A DNA stretch of 64,000 nt from Pseudomonas atagonensis (GCF_011369485.1 NZ_VXCA01000003.1:1-64000), one strand, 5' to 3'; counted from the first letter of the stretch, positions 18,753-29,068 are shown. The notes: generated by a model not told the origin, from the sequence alone. Translations and numbers: made by a program.

Positions 18753-19924
18753 CAGCCTTGCCAACTCTTCAAGCCACGGGCAATCCGTTCCACCGCTTCC
18801 TGCAAACGCGCAAGGTTTTGCGTGTAGGCAAAACGCACGTGGTGGCTGGCCTGATAACGGCCGAAATCCAGCCCCGGGGTAAACGCAACATGCTCGGTTT
18901 CGAGGAAATGTCGGCAGAACGCGAAGGCATCACCGCCGAACTGGCTGATTTCGGCGTAAAGATAAAACGCGCCTTCAGGCTCGACCGCGATGTTGAAACC
19001 CAACTCGCGCAGTGCCGGCAAAAGGAAATCGCGGCGCCGACCGAATTCGGCGCGGCGCTCCTCGAGAATGGCGATGGTGTCGGGTTCAAAGCACGCCAGC
19101 GCCGCGTGCTGCGCCATGCTCGGCGCGCTGATGTAGAGGTTTTGCGCAAGTTTTTCCAGCTCACTGACGGCCGCATCGGGCGCTACCAGCCAGCCGAGGC
19201 GCCATCCGGTCATGCCGAAATATTTGGAGAAGCTGTTCAGCACAAACGCGCTGTCATCCACTTCCAGCACACTCGCCGCCTCGGTGCCGTATGTCAGGCC
19301 GTGGTAGATCTCATCCACCACCAGATGGCCGTGTCGCGCCTTGATGGCTGCGGATAACCCGGCCAGTTCATCGCGGGTCAGAATTGTCCCGGTCGGGTTG
19401 GCCGGGGAGGCAACCAGCGCACCGACGCTGTCGTGATCCCAGTGCCGCGCCACCAGATCGGGGGTCAGTTGATAACGCACATCCGGCCCCACAGGCACCA
19501 GCTGCGCAGCGCCTTCGACCAGTCGCAGGAAGTGCCGGTTGCAGGGGTAACCCGGATCCGCCAACAGCCAGTGTTTACCCGGATCGACCAGCAACGCGCT
19601 GGCCAGCAGCAATGCGCCGGAACCGCCCGGGGTAATCAGAATCCGTCGCGGATCGATGTTCAAGCCGTAACGTTGTTGATAAAAACCGGATATCGCCTCG
19701 CGCAGCTCGGGAATGCCCCGGGCGGCGGTATAGCGGGTCTTGCCCGCCGTCAGCGCCGCTTGCCCGGCGCGAATGATCGGCTCGGCGGTGGTGAAATCCG
19801 GCTCGCCGATTTCCAGGTGAATAACGTCGTGGCCTTCAGCCTGCAATTCATTGGCCCGCGCCAGCAGCGCCATTACGTGGAACGGTTCGATCGCACGACT
19901 GCGCGCACTGTACGGCTGAGCCAT
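18752..19924 (-). CDS. PLP-dependent aminotransferase, class I/II
   Basis: 390 residues. The PLP lysine is in [17 protein letters not shown] (about residue 237), with the usual upstream SPANPTGT and DEIYHGL motifs of fold type I aminotransferases, subfamily I-gamma. A substrate-orienting Arg is present near the C-terminus (HHVRFAY). The specificity cannot be read from sequence; aspartate, aromatic amino acid or alanine-type activities are all possible. It is the first gene of a two-gene unit with sfsA. No signal peptide is present. Confidence 0.9.
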   Translation of the reverse strand: MAQPYSARSRAIEPFHVMALLARANELQAEGHDVIHLEIGEPDFTTAEPIIRAGQAALTAGKTRYTAARGIPELREAISGFYQQRYGLNIDPRRILITPGGSGALLLASALLVDPGKHWLLADPGYPCNRHFLRLVEGAAQLVPVGPDVRYQLTPDLVARHWDHDSVGALVASPANPTGTILTRDELAGLSAAIKARHGHLVVDEIYHGLTYGTEAASVLEVDDSAFVLNSFSKYFGMTGWRLGWLVAPDAAVSELEKLAQNLYISAPSMAQHAALACFEPDTIAILEERRAEFGRRRDFLLPALRELGFNIAVEPEGAFYLYAEISQFGGDAFAFCRHFLETEHVAFTPGLDFGRYQASHHVRFAYTQNLARLQEAVERIARGLKSWQG

Positions 19925-20258
19925 TGGATTTCCTTCGACGGCGAAAAAGAGACGATTCTACCCATCTGCCGGAACGAGCGAGAACCCACAGCGGTCACAG
20001 CCTCAAGAACGCTGGACTGTAACGATATGAGCGTACGCTCCAGGATTGACTAAAATCAGTGATTGAACAGGTCGCCCGTACCACCTGACACCGCTTGCCA
20101 AACATTTGCAAGCGCCACCCGCCGGGGCCTCGACATCCGGGAGTAGCGCAGGCTGAATTGATCTGGTAAGTTCGCCCGCTTGCAGCCGCAGGGCCGGCAG
20201 GTGTCGGTGATGGAGCAATCCTGCGCAATGGATTACAAGAGTAGAGGCGGTCCATTTC
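19925..20258 (+). other. Intergenic region upstream of dksA
   Basis: These 334 bases contain no gene. They hold a perfect 12-bp palindrome GAGCGTACGCTC (20029-20040) and an inverted repeat CGCTTGC-N9-GCAAGCG (20092-20114). A TTGACT box at 20047 has no good -10 at normal spacing. They probably contain the divergent promoters of the aminotransferase gene and dksA and a long dksA leader. Confidence 0.5.
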
Positions 20259-20702
20259 ATGCCCACCCAAGCAAAGCAACAGCAGCAAGCGACGATCAGC
20301 GGCTTCGAACCTTATGTTCCGAAGGCTGGCGAAGAGTACATGGGCGCTCCAATGCGCGCGCACTTCACCAAGATCCTGAACAAGTGGAAACAGGACTTGA
20401 TGCAGGAAGTCGACCGTACTGTTGATCACATGAAAGACGAAGCGGCCAACTTCCCTGACCCGGCCGACCGTGCCAGCCAGGAAGAAGAATTCGCCCTCGA
20501 GCTGCGCGCCCGCGACCGCGAGCGCAAGTTGATCAAGAAGATCGACAAGACGCTGGAACTGATCCAGGACGAAGAGTACGGCTGGTGCGAGTCCTGCGGC
20601 ATCGAGATCGGCGTCAAGCGCCTCGAAGCCCGCCCGACTGCGGATCTGTGCATCGACTGCAAGACCCTGGCGGAAATCAAGGAAAAGCAGGTCGGCAAAT
20701 AA
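20259..20702 (+). CDS. dksA: RNA polymerase-binding transcription factor DksA
   Basis: 147 residues. A coiled-coil region (about 35-105, with DPADRASQEEEFALELRARD around the tip) enters the secondary channel of RNA polymerase, and a four-Cys zinc finger follows (Cys110, Cys113, Cys131, Cys134). The conserved acidic tip residues are present. With ppGpp it represses stable-RNA promoters and activates amino acid biosynthesis promoters. As in E. coli and P. aeruginosa it is followed by gluQ. It has its own terminator, so gluQ probably needs a separate promoter or read-through. Confidence 0.97.
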   Translation: MPTQAKQQQQATISGFEPYVPKAGEEYMGAPMRAHFTKILNKWKQDLMQEVDRTVDHMKDEAANFPDPADRASQEEEFALELRARDRERKLIKKIDKTLELIQDEEYGWCESCGIEIGVKRLEARPTADLCIDCKTLAEIKEKQVGK

Positions 20703-20716
20703 TCCCGACCTGAACG

Positions 20717-20746
20717 AAAAACGGAGCGTGCGAACGCTCCGTTTTT
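20717..20746 (+). terminator. Intrinsic terminator after dksA
   Basis: ACGGAGCGT-GCGA-ACGCTCCGT gives a 9-bp stem followed by TTTTT, 15 bases after the dksA stop codon. Confidence 0.85.
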
Positions 20747-20765
20747 GTTTCTGCCTTTCCTGCCT

Positions 20766-20857
20766 TTGTGGGAGGGGGCTTGCTCCCGAATGCGGCTAAT
20801 CAGACAACATATCTGTTTAATGACACACCGCGTTCGGGAGCAAGCCCCCTCCCACAA
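20766..20857. repeat. REPIN (paired REP elements) between dksA and gluQ
   Basis: The arms are TGTGGGAGGGGGCTTGCTCC... and its inverted copy ending in CCCCCTCCCACA, about 40 bases apart. The same element recurs at 31199, 33663 and 52143. Such elements are moved by RAYT transposases encoded elsewhere in the genome. Confidence 0.9.
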
Positions 20858-20896
20858 GGTAGTGCGTACAAGCCCTGAAAAAGTAGTATCGCTTCC

Positions 20897-21793
20897 ATGA
20901 CTGCCAAAACATCTCCCGCCTATATCGGCCGCTTCGCCCCCACGCCCAGTGGACACCTGCACTTCGGCTCGCTGGTGGCAGCCCTCGCCTCTTACCTCGA
21001 CGCGCGTTCGGTCGGCGGTCGTTGGCTGGTGCGCATGGAAGACCTCGACCCGCCCCGTGAAGAGGCCGGCGCGCAAGCGGCGATTCTCAAGGCGCTGGAA
21101 AGCTACGGCTTCGAATGGGATGGCGAGATGGTGCGTCAGAGTGATCGGCATGACGCCTACGCCGAAGTGCTCAACAGCCTGTTCAACCATGGTCTGGCCT
21201 ACGCGTGTACTTGCTCGCGCAAGCAACTGGAGCCGTATCAGGGGATTTATCCGGGACTGTGCCGCAATCTCGGCCACGATCAGCAAGACGCCGCCATCCG
21301 CCTGCGCGTGCCGGAACTGGAATACCACTTCATCGACCGCGTGCAGGGTGAATATCGCCAGCACCTGGGCCGCGATGTGGGGGATTTCGTGATCCGCCGC
21401 CGCGACGGCCTCTACGCTTATCAACTGGCTGTGGTGCTCGACGATGCCTGGCAAGGCATTACCGACATCGTGCGCGGCGCCGACCTGCTCGACTCGACGC
21501 CCCGTCAGCTTTACCTGCAAGAACTCTTGGGCCTGCGTCAGCCACGCTATCTGCATCTGCCGCTGATCACTCAACCGGACGGCAACAAACTCGGCAAGTC
21601 CTACCGCTCGCCGCCGCTTGAGGCCGATCAGGCAACTCCATTGTTACTGCGAGCCCTGCGCGCCCTGGGGCAAAACCCCGGCGCCGAGCTGGCCCACGCC
21701 TCACCGCAGGAACTGCTCAGCTGGGGCAGTCGCCACTGGGATGCAAGCAAGATCCCGCGCACACTGACCCTGCCCGAAGCGCAACTGCCATGA
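20897..21793 (+). CDS. gluQ: Glutamyl-Q tRNA(Asp) synthetase
   Basis: 298 residues, a truncated glutamyl-tRNA synthetase lacking the anticodon-binding domain. Class I signatures are GHLHFGSLVAAL (HIGH-like, about residue 21) and NKLGKS (KMSKS-like, about 232). A zinc site is visible in CTCSRKQL...YPGLC. The enzyme loads glutamate onto the queuosine base at position 34 of tRNA-Asp. Position after dksA is conserved in gammaproteobacteria. A REPIN separates it from dksA. No promoter could be identified with confidence. Confidence 0.95.
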   Translation: MTAKTSPAYIGRFAPTPSGHLHFGSLVAALASYLDARSVGGRWLVRMEDLDPPREEAGAQAAILKALESYGFEWDGEMVRQSDRHDAYAEVLNSLFNHGLAYACTCSRKQLEPYQGIYPGLCRNLGHDQQDAAIRLRVPELEYHFIDRVQGEYRQHLGRDVGDFVIRRRDGLYAYQLAVVLDDAWQGITDIVRGADLLDSTPRQLYLQELLGLRQPRYLHLPLITQPDGNKLGKSYRSPPLEADQATPLLLRALRALGQNPGAELAHASPQELLSWGSRHWDASKIPRTLTLPEAQLP

Positions 21794-21870
21794 CGACACT
21801 TGCAGTCGCGCCGCCATCCGTTACCATCGCCGCACGTTTTCGGGCACGCGCATAAAAAAGAGAGGCCGGG

Positions 21871-22047
21871 ATGTACATCTATCGCTTGGTCCTGCTTTTA
21901 GTCGTGGGGATCTATCTGTTTTCCCCCGCCATCATGGATTGGTGGATCGACGCTACGGGCGCCTGGTATCGCCCCTATCTGCTCTGGCTGATCCTGATTG
22001 TCGTGACCTTCATCCTGCAGAGCCAAAAAGATGCCGATGAGCTTTAG
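21871..22047 (+). CDS. cbrX: CbrX-like small membrane protein upstream of cbrA
   Basis: 58 residues, with GAGAGGCCGGG just before the ATG. Two hydrophobic segments (about 3-21 and 35-52) separated by DWWIDATGAWYRPY predict a two-pass inner-membrane peptide. The stop codon lies inside the start of cbrA, a 17-base overlap with the listed cbrA start, so translation is likely coupled. A small ORF of this kind preceding cbrA has been named cbrX in Pseudomonas. Its own function is not known. Codon use and conservation of the overlap make it a real gene rather than a chance ORF. Confidence 0.82.
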   Translation: MYIYRLVLLLVVGIYLFSPAIMDWWIDATGAWYRPYLLWLILIVVTFILQSQKDADEL

Positions 22048-24985
22048 CCTGACCCAGATGATCCTGATCAGTGCCGCCTACCTGGCGACGCTGTTCGGCG
22101 TAGCCTGGGTCAGCGAACGGGGCATGATCCCGCGGGCGATCATTCGCCACCCGCTGACTTACACACTGTCGCTCGGGGTTTACGCCAGTGCCTGGGCGTT
22201 TTACGGCACGGTCGGTCTGGCCTATCAGTACGGCTATGGCTTCCTGTCCAGCTATCTCGGTGTGTCCGGCGCGTTTCTGCTGGCGCCGGTATTGCTTTAT
22301 CCGATCCTGAAAATCACCCGCACTTATCAACTGTCGTCGCTGGCTGATCTGTTTGCCTTCCGCTTTCGCAGCACCTGGGCCGGCGCGCTGACCACGATCT
22401 TCATGCTGATCGGCGTCTTGCCGTTGCTGGCTCTGCAAATTCAGGCAGTGGCCGACTCGATCGGCATTCTCACCGGCGAGCCGATTCAGAGCCGCGTGGC
22501 GCTGGCGTTCTGTGCGCTGATCATTCTGTTCACGATTTTCTTCGGCTCCCGGCACATCGCTACGCGCGAAAAGCATGAAGGGCTAGTGTTCGCGATTGCC
22601 TTCGAATCGGTGATCAAACTGGTCGCCCTCGGCGGCGTTGGTCTGTACGCGTTGTACGGCGTGTTCGACGGCCCGCAACAGCTGGAACTGTGGCTGCTGC
22701 AAAACCAGACCGCCCTCGCCGCACTGCACACGCCACTGCAGGAAGGCCCGTGGCGCACATTGCTGCTGGTGTTTTTCGCCTCGGCGATCGTGATGCCGCA
22801 CATGTATCACATGACCTTCACCGAAAACCTCAACCCGCGCTCCCTGGTCAGCGCGAGTTGGGGTCTGCCGCTGTTCCTGCTGCTGATGAGCCTCGCGGTA
22901 CCGCTGATTTTGTGGGCGGGCCTCAAGCTCGGCGCCACGACCAACCCGGAATACTTCACCCTCGGCATCGGCATTGCCGCCAACAGCAAACCCCTGGCGT
23001 TGCTCGCCTATGTCGGCGGCCTTTCGGCGGCTAGCGGGCTGATCATCGTCACCACGCTGGCGCTGTCGGGCATGGCGCTGAACCACTTGGTGCTGCCGCT
23101 CTATCAGCCACCGGCCGAGGGCAACATTTATCGCTGGTTGAAGTGGACCCGCCGCGCGCTGATCGTCGCGATCATCATGGCCGGTTTTGGCTTCTACCTG
23201 ATGCTCGGCGCCGAGCAGGATCTGGCCAACCTCGGCATTGTTGCCTTCGTTGCGACCCTGCAATTCCTGCCGGGCGTGTTGTCGGTACTGTATTGGCCGA
23301 CCGCCAACCGCCGAGGTTTTATCGCCGGTTTGCTCGCGGGGATTCTGGTCTGGGTGATTACCATGCTGTTGCCGCTGGTCGGCAATCTGCAGGGTTTCTA
23401 CATCCCGCTGCTGAACATGATTTACGTGCTCGACGACACCAGTTGGCACATGGCGGCCATCGCGTCGCTGGCAGCCAACGTACTAATGTTCACACTGATT
23501 TCGCTGTTCACCAACGCCAGCCCGGAAGAGGCCAGTGCCGCCGAAGCCTGCGCGGTGGATAACGTTCGCCGCCCGCAACGCCGCGAACTGCACGCCGCCT
23601 CGCCCCAGGAATTCGCCACGCAACTGGCCAAACCGCTCGGCGCCAAGGCTGCGCAGAAAGAAGTCGAGCAGGCGCTGCGCGACCTGTATCTGCCGTTCGA
23701 CGAGCGCCGTCCGTACGCACTGCGCCGCCTGCGTGACCGGATCGAAGCCAACCTTTCCGGCCTGATGGGGCCGAGCGTGGCGCAGGACATGGTCGAGACT
23801 TTCCTGCCGTACAAGGCCGGCGGTGAAAACTATGTCACCGAGGACATCCACTTCATCGAAAGCCGTCTTGAGGATTACCACTCGCGCCTCACCGGTCTGG
23901 CCGCCGAACTCGATGCCTTGCGCCGTTATCACCGCCAGACCTTGCAGGAACTGCCGATGGGCGTCTGCTCGCTGGCCAAGGATCAAGAGATCCTGATGTG
24001 GAACAAGGCCATGGAAGAACTCACCGGCATCGCCGCGCAACGGGTGGTCGGCTCGCGTCTGAGTACCATTGGCGAGCCGTGGAAAGCATTGCTGCAAGGC
24101 TTCATCAACCTGCCCGACGAGCACTTGCACAAGCAACATCTGGCCCTCGATGGCCAGACGCGCTGGCTGAACCTGCACAAAGCGGCGATCGACGAACCGC
24201 TCGCGCCGGGTAACAGCGGCCTGGTGTTACTGGTTGAAGACCTGACCGAAACGCAGATGCTCGAAGACAAACTGGTGCACTCCGAACGGCTGGCCAGCAT
24301 CGGTCGACTGGCAGCGGGTGTGGCCCATGAAATCGGCAACCCGATCACCGGCATCGCCTGCCTCGCGCAGAACCTGCGCGAAGAGCGCGAAGACGACGGC
24401 GAGTTGACCGAGATCAGCGGGCAGATCCTTGAGCAAACCAAGCGCGTATCGCGCATCGTCCAGTCGCTGATGAGCTTTGCCCACGCCGGCAGCCATCAGC
24501 ACAGCGACGAGCCCGTTTGTCTGGCGGAAGTGGCGCAGGACGCCATCGGCTTGCTGGCCTTGAACCGGCGCAATTTCGAAGTGCAGTTCTACAACCTGTG
24601 CGACCCGGATCACTGGGTCGAAGGCGATCCGCAGCGACTTGCCCAGGTGCTGATCAATCTGCTCTCCAACGCCCGTGACGCTTCGCCTGCGGGCAGTGCG
24701 GTGCGGGTCAAGAGTGAAGCCGGCGAACACACGGTCGACCTGATCGTGGAGGACGAAGGCAGCGGTATTCCGAAGAACATCATGGACAGATTGTTCGAAC
24801 CTTTCTTCACCACCAAGGATCCGGGTGAAGGCACCGGTCTGGGCCTTGCACTGGTCTATTCCATCGTTGAAGAGCATTATGGACAAATCACCATCGACAG
24901 CCCGGCTGATGTACAAAGCCAACGCGGCACCCGTATCCGGGTGACCTTACCGCGTCATGTCGAAGCGACGTCCGCTGTGAACTGA
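22031..24985 (+). CDS. cbrA: CbrA sensor histidine kinase with sodium/solute symporter domain
   Basis: 984 residues. The first 500 residues have about 13 membrane segments of the SLC5/sodium-solute symporter fold. A STAC-like linker follows (about 520-620), then a PAS domain (about 640-740), HisKA with His766 in VAHEIGNP, and HATPase_c ([10 protein letters not shown]). CbrA senses carbon/nitrogen balance, and histidine transport through the symporter domain has been reported for this kinase. It phosphorylates CbrB, encoded 22 bases downstream. An alternative ATG two codons in (22037) would shorten the cbrX overlap to 11 bases. Confidence 0.95.
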   Translation: MPMSFSLTQMILISAAYLATLFGVAWVSERGMIPRAIIRHPLTYTLSLGVYASAWAFYGTVGLAYQYGYGFLSSYLGVSGAFLLAPVLLYPILKITRTYQLSSLADLFAFRFRSTWAGALTTIFMLIGVLPLLALQIQAVADSIGILTGEPIQSRVALAFCALIILFTIFFGSRHIATREKHEGLVFAIAFESVIKLVALGGVGLYALYGVFDGPQQLELWLLQNQTALAALHTPLQEGPWRTLLLVFFASAIVMPHMYHMTFTENLNPRSLVSASWGLPLFLLLMSLAVPLILWAGLKLGATTNPEYFTLGIGIAANSKPLALLAYVGGLSAASGLIIVTTLALSGMALNHLVLPLYQPPAEGNIYRWLKWTRRALIVAIIMAGFGFYLMLGAEQDLANLGIVAFVATLQFLPGVLSVLYWPTANRRGFIAGLLAGILVWVITMLLPLVGNLQGFYIPLLNMIYVLDDTSWHMAAIASLAANVLMFTLISLFTNASPEEASAAEACAVDNVRRPQRRELHAASPQEFATQLAKPLGAKAAQKEVEQALRDLYLPFDERRPYALRRLRDRIEANLSGLMGPSVAQDMVETFLPYKAGGENYVTEDIHFIESRLEDYHSRLTGLAAELDALRRYHRQTLQELPMGVCSLAKDQEILMWNKAMEELTGIAAQRVVGSRLSTIGEPWKALLQGFINLPDEHLHKQHLALDGQTRWLNLHKAAIDEPLAPGNSGLVLLVEDLTETQMLEDKLVHSERLASIGRLAAGVAHEIGNPITGIACLAQNLREEREDDGELTEISGQILEQTKRVSRIVQSLMSFAHAGSHQHSDEPVCLAEVAQDAIGLLALNRRNFEVQFYNLCDPDHWVEGDPQRLAQVLINLLSNARDASPAGSAVRVKSEAGEHTVDLIVEDEGSGIPKNIMDRLFEPFFTTKDPGEGTGLGLALVYSIVEEHYGQITIDSPADVQSQRGTRIRVTLPRHVEATSAVN

Positions 24986-25007
24986 GACCGTCGAGAGTAT
25001 CGAATCA

Positions 25008-26444
25008 ATGCCGCACATTTTGATCGTCGAAGACGAAACAATTATCCGCTCCGCCTTGCGCCGCCTGCTGGAACGCAATCAGTACCAGGTCAGCGAAGCC
25101 GGTTCAGTGCAGGAAGCACAAGAACGCTTCACCATTCCTACGTTCGATCTGATCGTCAGCGATCTGCGCCTGCCGGGCGCACCCGGCACCGAGCTGATCA
25201 AGCTCGGCCAAGGCACGCCGGTGCTGATCATGACCAGTTACGCCAGCCTGCGCTCGGCGGTCGACTCGATGAAGATGGGCGCGGTGGACTACATCGCCAA
25301 GCCTTTCGACCACGACGAAATGCTTCAGGCCGTTGCGCGGATCCTGCGTGATCGCCAAACGGTTCAGGCCAGCGGTGAACCTGCCGTCGGCAAGGCCGCC
25401 AACGGCGCGGCGAAACCGGGTGTCGACAACAGCAATGGCGAAATCGGCATCATCGGCTCCTGCCCACCGATGCAGGATCTGTACAGCAAGATCCGCAAAG
25501 TCGCGCCAACCGACTCCAACGTCCTGATCCAGGGTGAGTCCGGCACCGGTAAAGAACTGGTGGCCCGCGCGCTGCACAACCTGTCGAAACGCGCCAAGGC
25601 ACCGATGATCTCGGTCAACTGCGCTGCCATTCCGGAAAGCCTGATCGAGTCCGAACTGTTCGGTCACGAAAAAGGTGCGTTCACCGGTGCCAGCGCCGGT
25701 CGCGCCGGTCTGGTGGAAGCGGCGGACGGTGGCACGCTGTTCCTTGATGAAATTGGCGAGCTGCCGCTGGAAGCCCAGGCTCGTTTGCTGCGTGTATTGC
25801 AGGAAGGCGAAATTCGTCGTGTTGGCTCAGTACAGTCGCAGAAGGTTGATGTACGCCTGATCGCCGCCACTCACCGGGATCTGAAGAGCCTGGCGAAAAT
25901 CGGCCAGTTCCGTGAAGATCTTTATTACCGCCTGCACGTGATCGCGTTGAAATTGCCGGCCCTGCGCGAACGCGGCGCCGACGTCAATGAAATCGCCAAT
26001 GCCTTCCTGGCTCGTCAGAGCGCACGCATCAACCGTACCGACCTGAAATTTGCCTCCGATGCCGAACAGGCGATCCGGCACTATTCCTGGCCGGGTAACG
26101 TGCGTGAGCTGGAAAACGCAGTCGAGCGCGCGGTGATTCTGAGTGAAAGCCCGGAAATCTCCGCCGACCTGCTGGGCATCGACATCGAGCTGGGCGACCT
26201 GGAGGACGATGAATTCATCGGTTTGCCGCCGCAAAGCGCCGGCAATGCCAGCAACAGCAGCCATGAACCGACTGAAGACCTGTCACTGGAAGACTACTTC
26301 CAGCACTTCGTCCTCGAACATCAGGACCACATGACCGAGACCGAACTGGCGCGCAAACTCGGCGTCAGCCGCAAATGCCTGTGGGAACGCCGTCAGCGTC
26401 TGGGCATCCCACGGCGCAAGACCGGGGTCGCCAGCGAGAGCTGA
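25008..26444 (+). CDS. cbrB: CbrB, sigma-54-dependent response regulator
   Basis: 478 residues: receiver domain (1-120, phosphoacceptor Asp52), AAA+ domain with Walker A GESGTGKE (176-183) and the sigma-54 contact motif GAFTGA, and a Fis-type helix-turn-helix at the C-terminus ([19 protein letters not shown]). It activates sigma-54 promoters for carbon and nitrogen source use, above all crcZ, which starts about 200 bases downstream. It forms an operon with cbrX-cbrA. All functional residues of an NtrC-type activator are intact. Confidence 0.96.
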   Translation: MPHILIVEDETIIRSALRRLLERNQYQVSEAGSVQEAQERFTIPTFDLIVSDLRLPGAPGTELIKLGQGTPVLIMTSYASLRSAVDSMKMGAVDYIAKPFDHDEMLQAVARILRDRQTVQASGEPAVGKAANGAAKPGVDNSNGEIGIIGSCPPMQDLYSKIRKVAPTDSNVLIQGESGTGKELVARALHNLSKRAKAPMISVNCAAIPESLIESELFGHEKGAFTGASAGRAGLVEAADGGTLFLDEIGELPLEAQARLLRVLQEGEIRRVGSVQSQKVDVRLIAATHRDLKSLAKIGQFREDLYYRLHVIALKLPALRERGADVNEIANAFLARQSARINRTDLKFASDAEQAIRHYSWPGNVRELENAVERAVILSESPEISADLLGIDIELGDLEDDEFIGLPPQSAGNASNSSHEPTEDLSLEDYFQHFVLEHQDHMTETELARKLGVSRKCLWERRQRLGIPRRKTGVASES

Positions 26445-26491
26445 ACGTTACCTGTCGAATGTGCGGGTAACGCTTGAAGAAGTGAAAAAAC

Positions 26492-26517
26492 TGTTACCTC
26501 AGTCTTTTCACGTAACA
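26492..26517 (+). promoter_or_regulatory. CbrB upstream activating site for crcZ
   Basis: TGTTAC-N14-GTAACA is an exact match to the site reported for CbrB at crcZ. It lies about 100 bases upstream of the sigma-54 promoter. A second similar pair, GTTAC-N15-GTAAC (26447-26471), starts right at the end of cbrB and may be a weaker site. Confidence 0.85.
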
Positions 26518-26519
26518 GA

Positions 26520-26557
26520 AGCCGGGGTTATCGGTAACGAAACCCCGGCTTTTTTTC
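26520..26557 (+). terminator. Intrinsic terminator after cbrB
   Basis: AGCCGGGGTT and AACCCCGGCT form a 10-bp stem followed by seven T. It separates cbrXAB from crcZ and lies between the CbrB site and the crcZ promoter. Confidence 0.88.
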
Positions 26558-26615
26558 GCCCCTCGAAAACGGTTATATCGACCTAACCCCTTGTTTTACT
26601 GGGCTTCGCAAAAGT

Positions 26616-26631
26616 TGGCACGGCACCTGCT
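26616..26631 (+). promoter_or_regulatory. Sigma-54 promoter of crcZ
   Basis: TGGCAC-GGCAC-CTGCT matches the -24/-12 consensus with correct spacing (GG at 26617, GC at 26629). The transcript should begin about 12 bases later, near 26641. Confidence 0.92.
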
Positions 26632-26640
26632 ATATGTTTG

Positions 26641-27005
26641 GTACAAGAACAATAACAAGCAATGCACAAGACAATAAAAATAAGACGAATCGACTCACGC
26701 ACAATAAAAACAAGACGGCGAGAGGCGCAGCTAACTGATTCTTTTGGAGAGGCGTTGTATTTGGGGCTTGCCCCACGACCAGGCCGAGAACAACAAAAAC
26801 TGTCCTAAGACAGAGCCTGTACTGGTTGGATCGAGAGATCACTGCAATTCAGCGACCAAAGCAATCCGTTTGCTCTTGGCTCCCGATTGGGAGGGTCATG
26901 AAGGAAAAGCTTCATGGCGAGGGCACTCAACAAAAACAAGAAGCCCGAATCAATAATAAAAAGAGCACGCAACTACTTCTTGGGGAGCTTCGGCTCCCCT
27001 TGTAG
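26641..27005 (+). ncRNA. crcZ: CrcZ, decoy small RNA of carbon catabolite repression
   Basis: About 365 bases between the sigma-54 promoter and a rho-independent terminator (GGGGAGC-TTCG-GCTCCCC, 26982-26999, followed by a T-rich stretch). It has six A-rich motifs of the AANAANAA type, at 26648, 26673, 26703, 26789, 26929 and 26952, the sites on which Hfq and Crc assemble. By sequestering Hfq, CrcZ lifts translational repression of catabolic genes when preferred carbon sources run out. Position between cbrB and pcnB is the same as in P. aeruginosa. The 5' end is predicted, not seen. Confidence 0.94.
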
Positions 27006-27178
27006 TTTCTCCCTTTCGCTAAATTCCCCCACTTTCATAGCGTCCGAAGCCTGTAGCCTGCGGCTTGCAGCTCAAATCGGCCGTGTCCTACACCATCCCC
27101 CGACTAAATGCTAGAATCTGCGCCCATCATGCGGTCATTCTTTGGTATGGCCGAACATTCCTTCAAACAGTGCATCCC

Positions 27179-28579
27179 ATGCTGAAGAAGCTGTTCCAGT
27201 CATTCCGAACTCCCGTGCGTCGTACGCAACACATCCGCAGCACCCCTGAAGTGCTCAACAGCGGCCAACATTCGCTGCAGAAAACGCAATTCAGCCGCTA
27301 CGCGGTGAATATCGTCGAACGCCTGCAAGGTGCCGGTTACCAGGCTTATCTGGTCGGCGGTTGCGTGCGTGACATGCTGCTGGGCATCACGCCCAAGGAT
27401 TTCGACGTCGCCACCAGTGCCACCCCCGAGCAGGTTCGCGCCGAATTCCGCAATGCGCGGATCATCGGCCGCCGCTTCAAACTGGTGCACATCCATTTCG
27501 GTCGCGAAATCATCGAAGTCGCGACCTTCCGCGCCAATCACCCGCAAAACGAAGACGACGAAGACAGCAATCAGTCCTCGCGTAACGAGAGCGGGCGGAT
27601 TCTGCGCGACAACGTTTACGGCACGCTGGAAGAGGACGCGCAACGCCGCGACTTCACCATCAACGCCCTGTATTACGATCCGGTCAGTGAGCGCATCCTC
27701 GACTACGCCAACGGCGTACACGACATCCGCAACCACTTGATCCGCTTGATCGGTGATCCGAAGCAGCGCTACCAGGAAGACCCGGTGCGCATGCTGCGGG
27801 CCGTGCGTTTCGCTGCCAAGCTCAACTTCGGCATCGAAAAGCACACTGTGCAGCCGATCCGCGAACTGGCGCCGATGCTGCGCGAGATCCCTTCGGCGCG
27901 CCTGTTCGAAGAAGTGCTCAAGCTGTTCCTCTCCGGTCACGGTGCCATCACCTTCGAGATGCTGGTCGACCTGCAACTGTTCGCACCACTGTTCCCGGCC
28001 AGTGCCGATGCGCTGGAACACAACCCGGAGTACACCCACACGCTGATCAGCGAAGCACTGACCAACACCGACCTGCGGATCAAGCAGAACAAACCGGTGA
28101 CCCCTGCGTTCCTGTTTGCCGCACTGCTGTGGCCTGCCCTGCCGGCTCGCGTGCTGCGCCTGCAGGAACGTGGCATGCCGCCGATTCCAGCGATGCAGGA
28201 AGCCGCGCACGAACTGATCGCCGAACAGTGCCAGCGCATCGCTATTCCAAAGCGCTTCACCATGCCGATCCGCGAAATCTGGGACATGCAGGAACGCCTG
28301 CCACGTCGCAGCGGCAAACGCGCCGATCTCTTGCTGGACAACCCGCGCTTCCGCGCCGGTTACGACTTCCTGCTGTTGCGTGAAAGCGCTGGCGAACAGA
28401 CCGATGGTCTGGGCGAGTGGTGGACGGACTATCAGGACGCCAACGACAGCGAGCGTCGCGACATGATCCGTGACCTCGGCGGCAAGGGTGATGACGCCAG
28501 CGGCGCGCCACGCAAACGCCGCCGCAGCAGCGGCTCCAAGCGCAAACGCGCGGGTGCACCGAGCGCTACGGGCGAGTAA
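27179..28579 (+). CDS. pcnB: Poly(A) polymerase I
   Basis: 466 residues from the ATG at 27179. The nucleotidyltransferase core has LVGGCVRDMLLG followed by DFDVATSA (catalytic aspartates), then the tRNA-nucleotidyltransferase-like helical domains. The C-terminal tail is strongly basic (GAPRKRRRSSGSKRKRAG), typical of PcnB, and separates it from CCA-adding enzymes. It adds poly(A) tails that mark RNAs, including small RNAs, for decay. A TAGAAT -10 like box lies at 27112. It is followed after 3 bases by folK, so the two are in one operon. Confidence 0.95.
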   Translation: MLKKLFQSFRTPVRRTQHIRSTPEVLNSGQHSLQKTQFSRYAVNIVERLQGAGYQAYLVGGCVRDMLLGITPKDFDVATSATPEQVRAEFRNARIIGRRFKLVHIHFGREIIEVATFRANHPQNEDDEDSNQSSRNESGRILRDNVYGTLEEDAQRRDFTINALYYDPVSERILDYANGVHDIRNHLIRLIGDPKQRYQEDPVRMLRAVRFAAKLNFGIEKHTVQPIRELAPMLREIPSARLFEEVLKLFLSGHGAITFEMLVDLQLFAPLFPASADALEHNPEYTHTLISEALTNTDLRIKQNKPVTPAFLFAALLWPALPARVLRLQERGMPPIPAMQEAAHELIAEQCQRIAIPKRFTMPIREIWDMQERLPRRSGKRADLLLDNPRFRAGYDFLLLRESAGEQTDGLGEWWTDYQDANDSERRDMIRDLGGKGDDASGAPRKRRRSSGSKRKRAGAPSATGE

Positions 28580-28582
28580 GAC

Positions 28583-29068
28583 ATGGAACGTATCTACATC
28601 GGCATGGGCAGCAACCTCGCTGACCCGGCCGAACAATTGCGCAGCGCCATCGAGGCGCTGGGGCAATTGTCGCAGACCTCCCTCGCCGGCGTTTCCGCTT
28701 TCTATCAAAGCGACTCGTTGCTGCCGGGCCAGCCGCGTTACACCAACGCGGTAGCGGCCCTCGACAGCAGCCTTGCGCCACTTGAGCTACTGGATGCCTT
28801 GCAGGCAATCGAAAACGATCAGGGTCGCGAGCGCCTGGAGCGCTGGGGCCCGCGTACGCTGGATCTGGATATTCTGCTGTTCGGCGATCGGCTGATCGAC
28901 GAGCCACGCCTGAAAGTCCCGCATTACCAGATTCAGGAACGCGCGTTCGTACTGTACCCGCTGGCCGAACTGGCCCCGCAGGGTCTTCGCCTGCCCGATG
29001 GCCGCACTCTCCCCGACCTGCTTGCAGCCTGCCCGTTCGTCGGCCTCGAACGCCTCCCGACTGATTGA
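28583..29068 (+). CDS. folK: 2-amino-4-hydroxy-6-hydroxymethyldihydropteridine pyrophosphokinase (HPPK)
   Basis: 161 residues, the usual HPPK length. Conserved features are IGMGSNL at the N-terminus, the loop around RERLERWGPRTLDLDILLFG that holds the two magnesium-binding aspartates, and VPHYQIQERAFVLYPL. The enzyme transfers pyrophosphate from ATP to hydroxymethyl-dihydropterin in folate synthesis. It follows pcnB closely. The next genes, panBCD, are 455 bases away beyond a REPIN and probably have their own promoter. Confidence 0.95.
   Translation: MERIYIGMGSNLADPAEQLRSAIEALGQLSQTSLAGVSAFYQSDSLLPGQPRYTNAVAALDSSLAPLELLDALQAIENDQGRERLERWGPRTLDLDILLFGDRLIDEPRLKVPHYQIQERAFVLYPLAELAPQGLRLPDGRTLPDLLAACPFVGLERLPTD

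Noticed and set aside
20766..20857. Direct or inverted repeats as a CRISPR array
   Set aside because: The units are paired inverted REP elements scattered one at a time, with no regular spacers and no cas genes.
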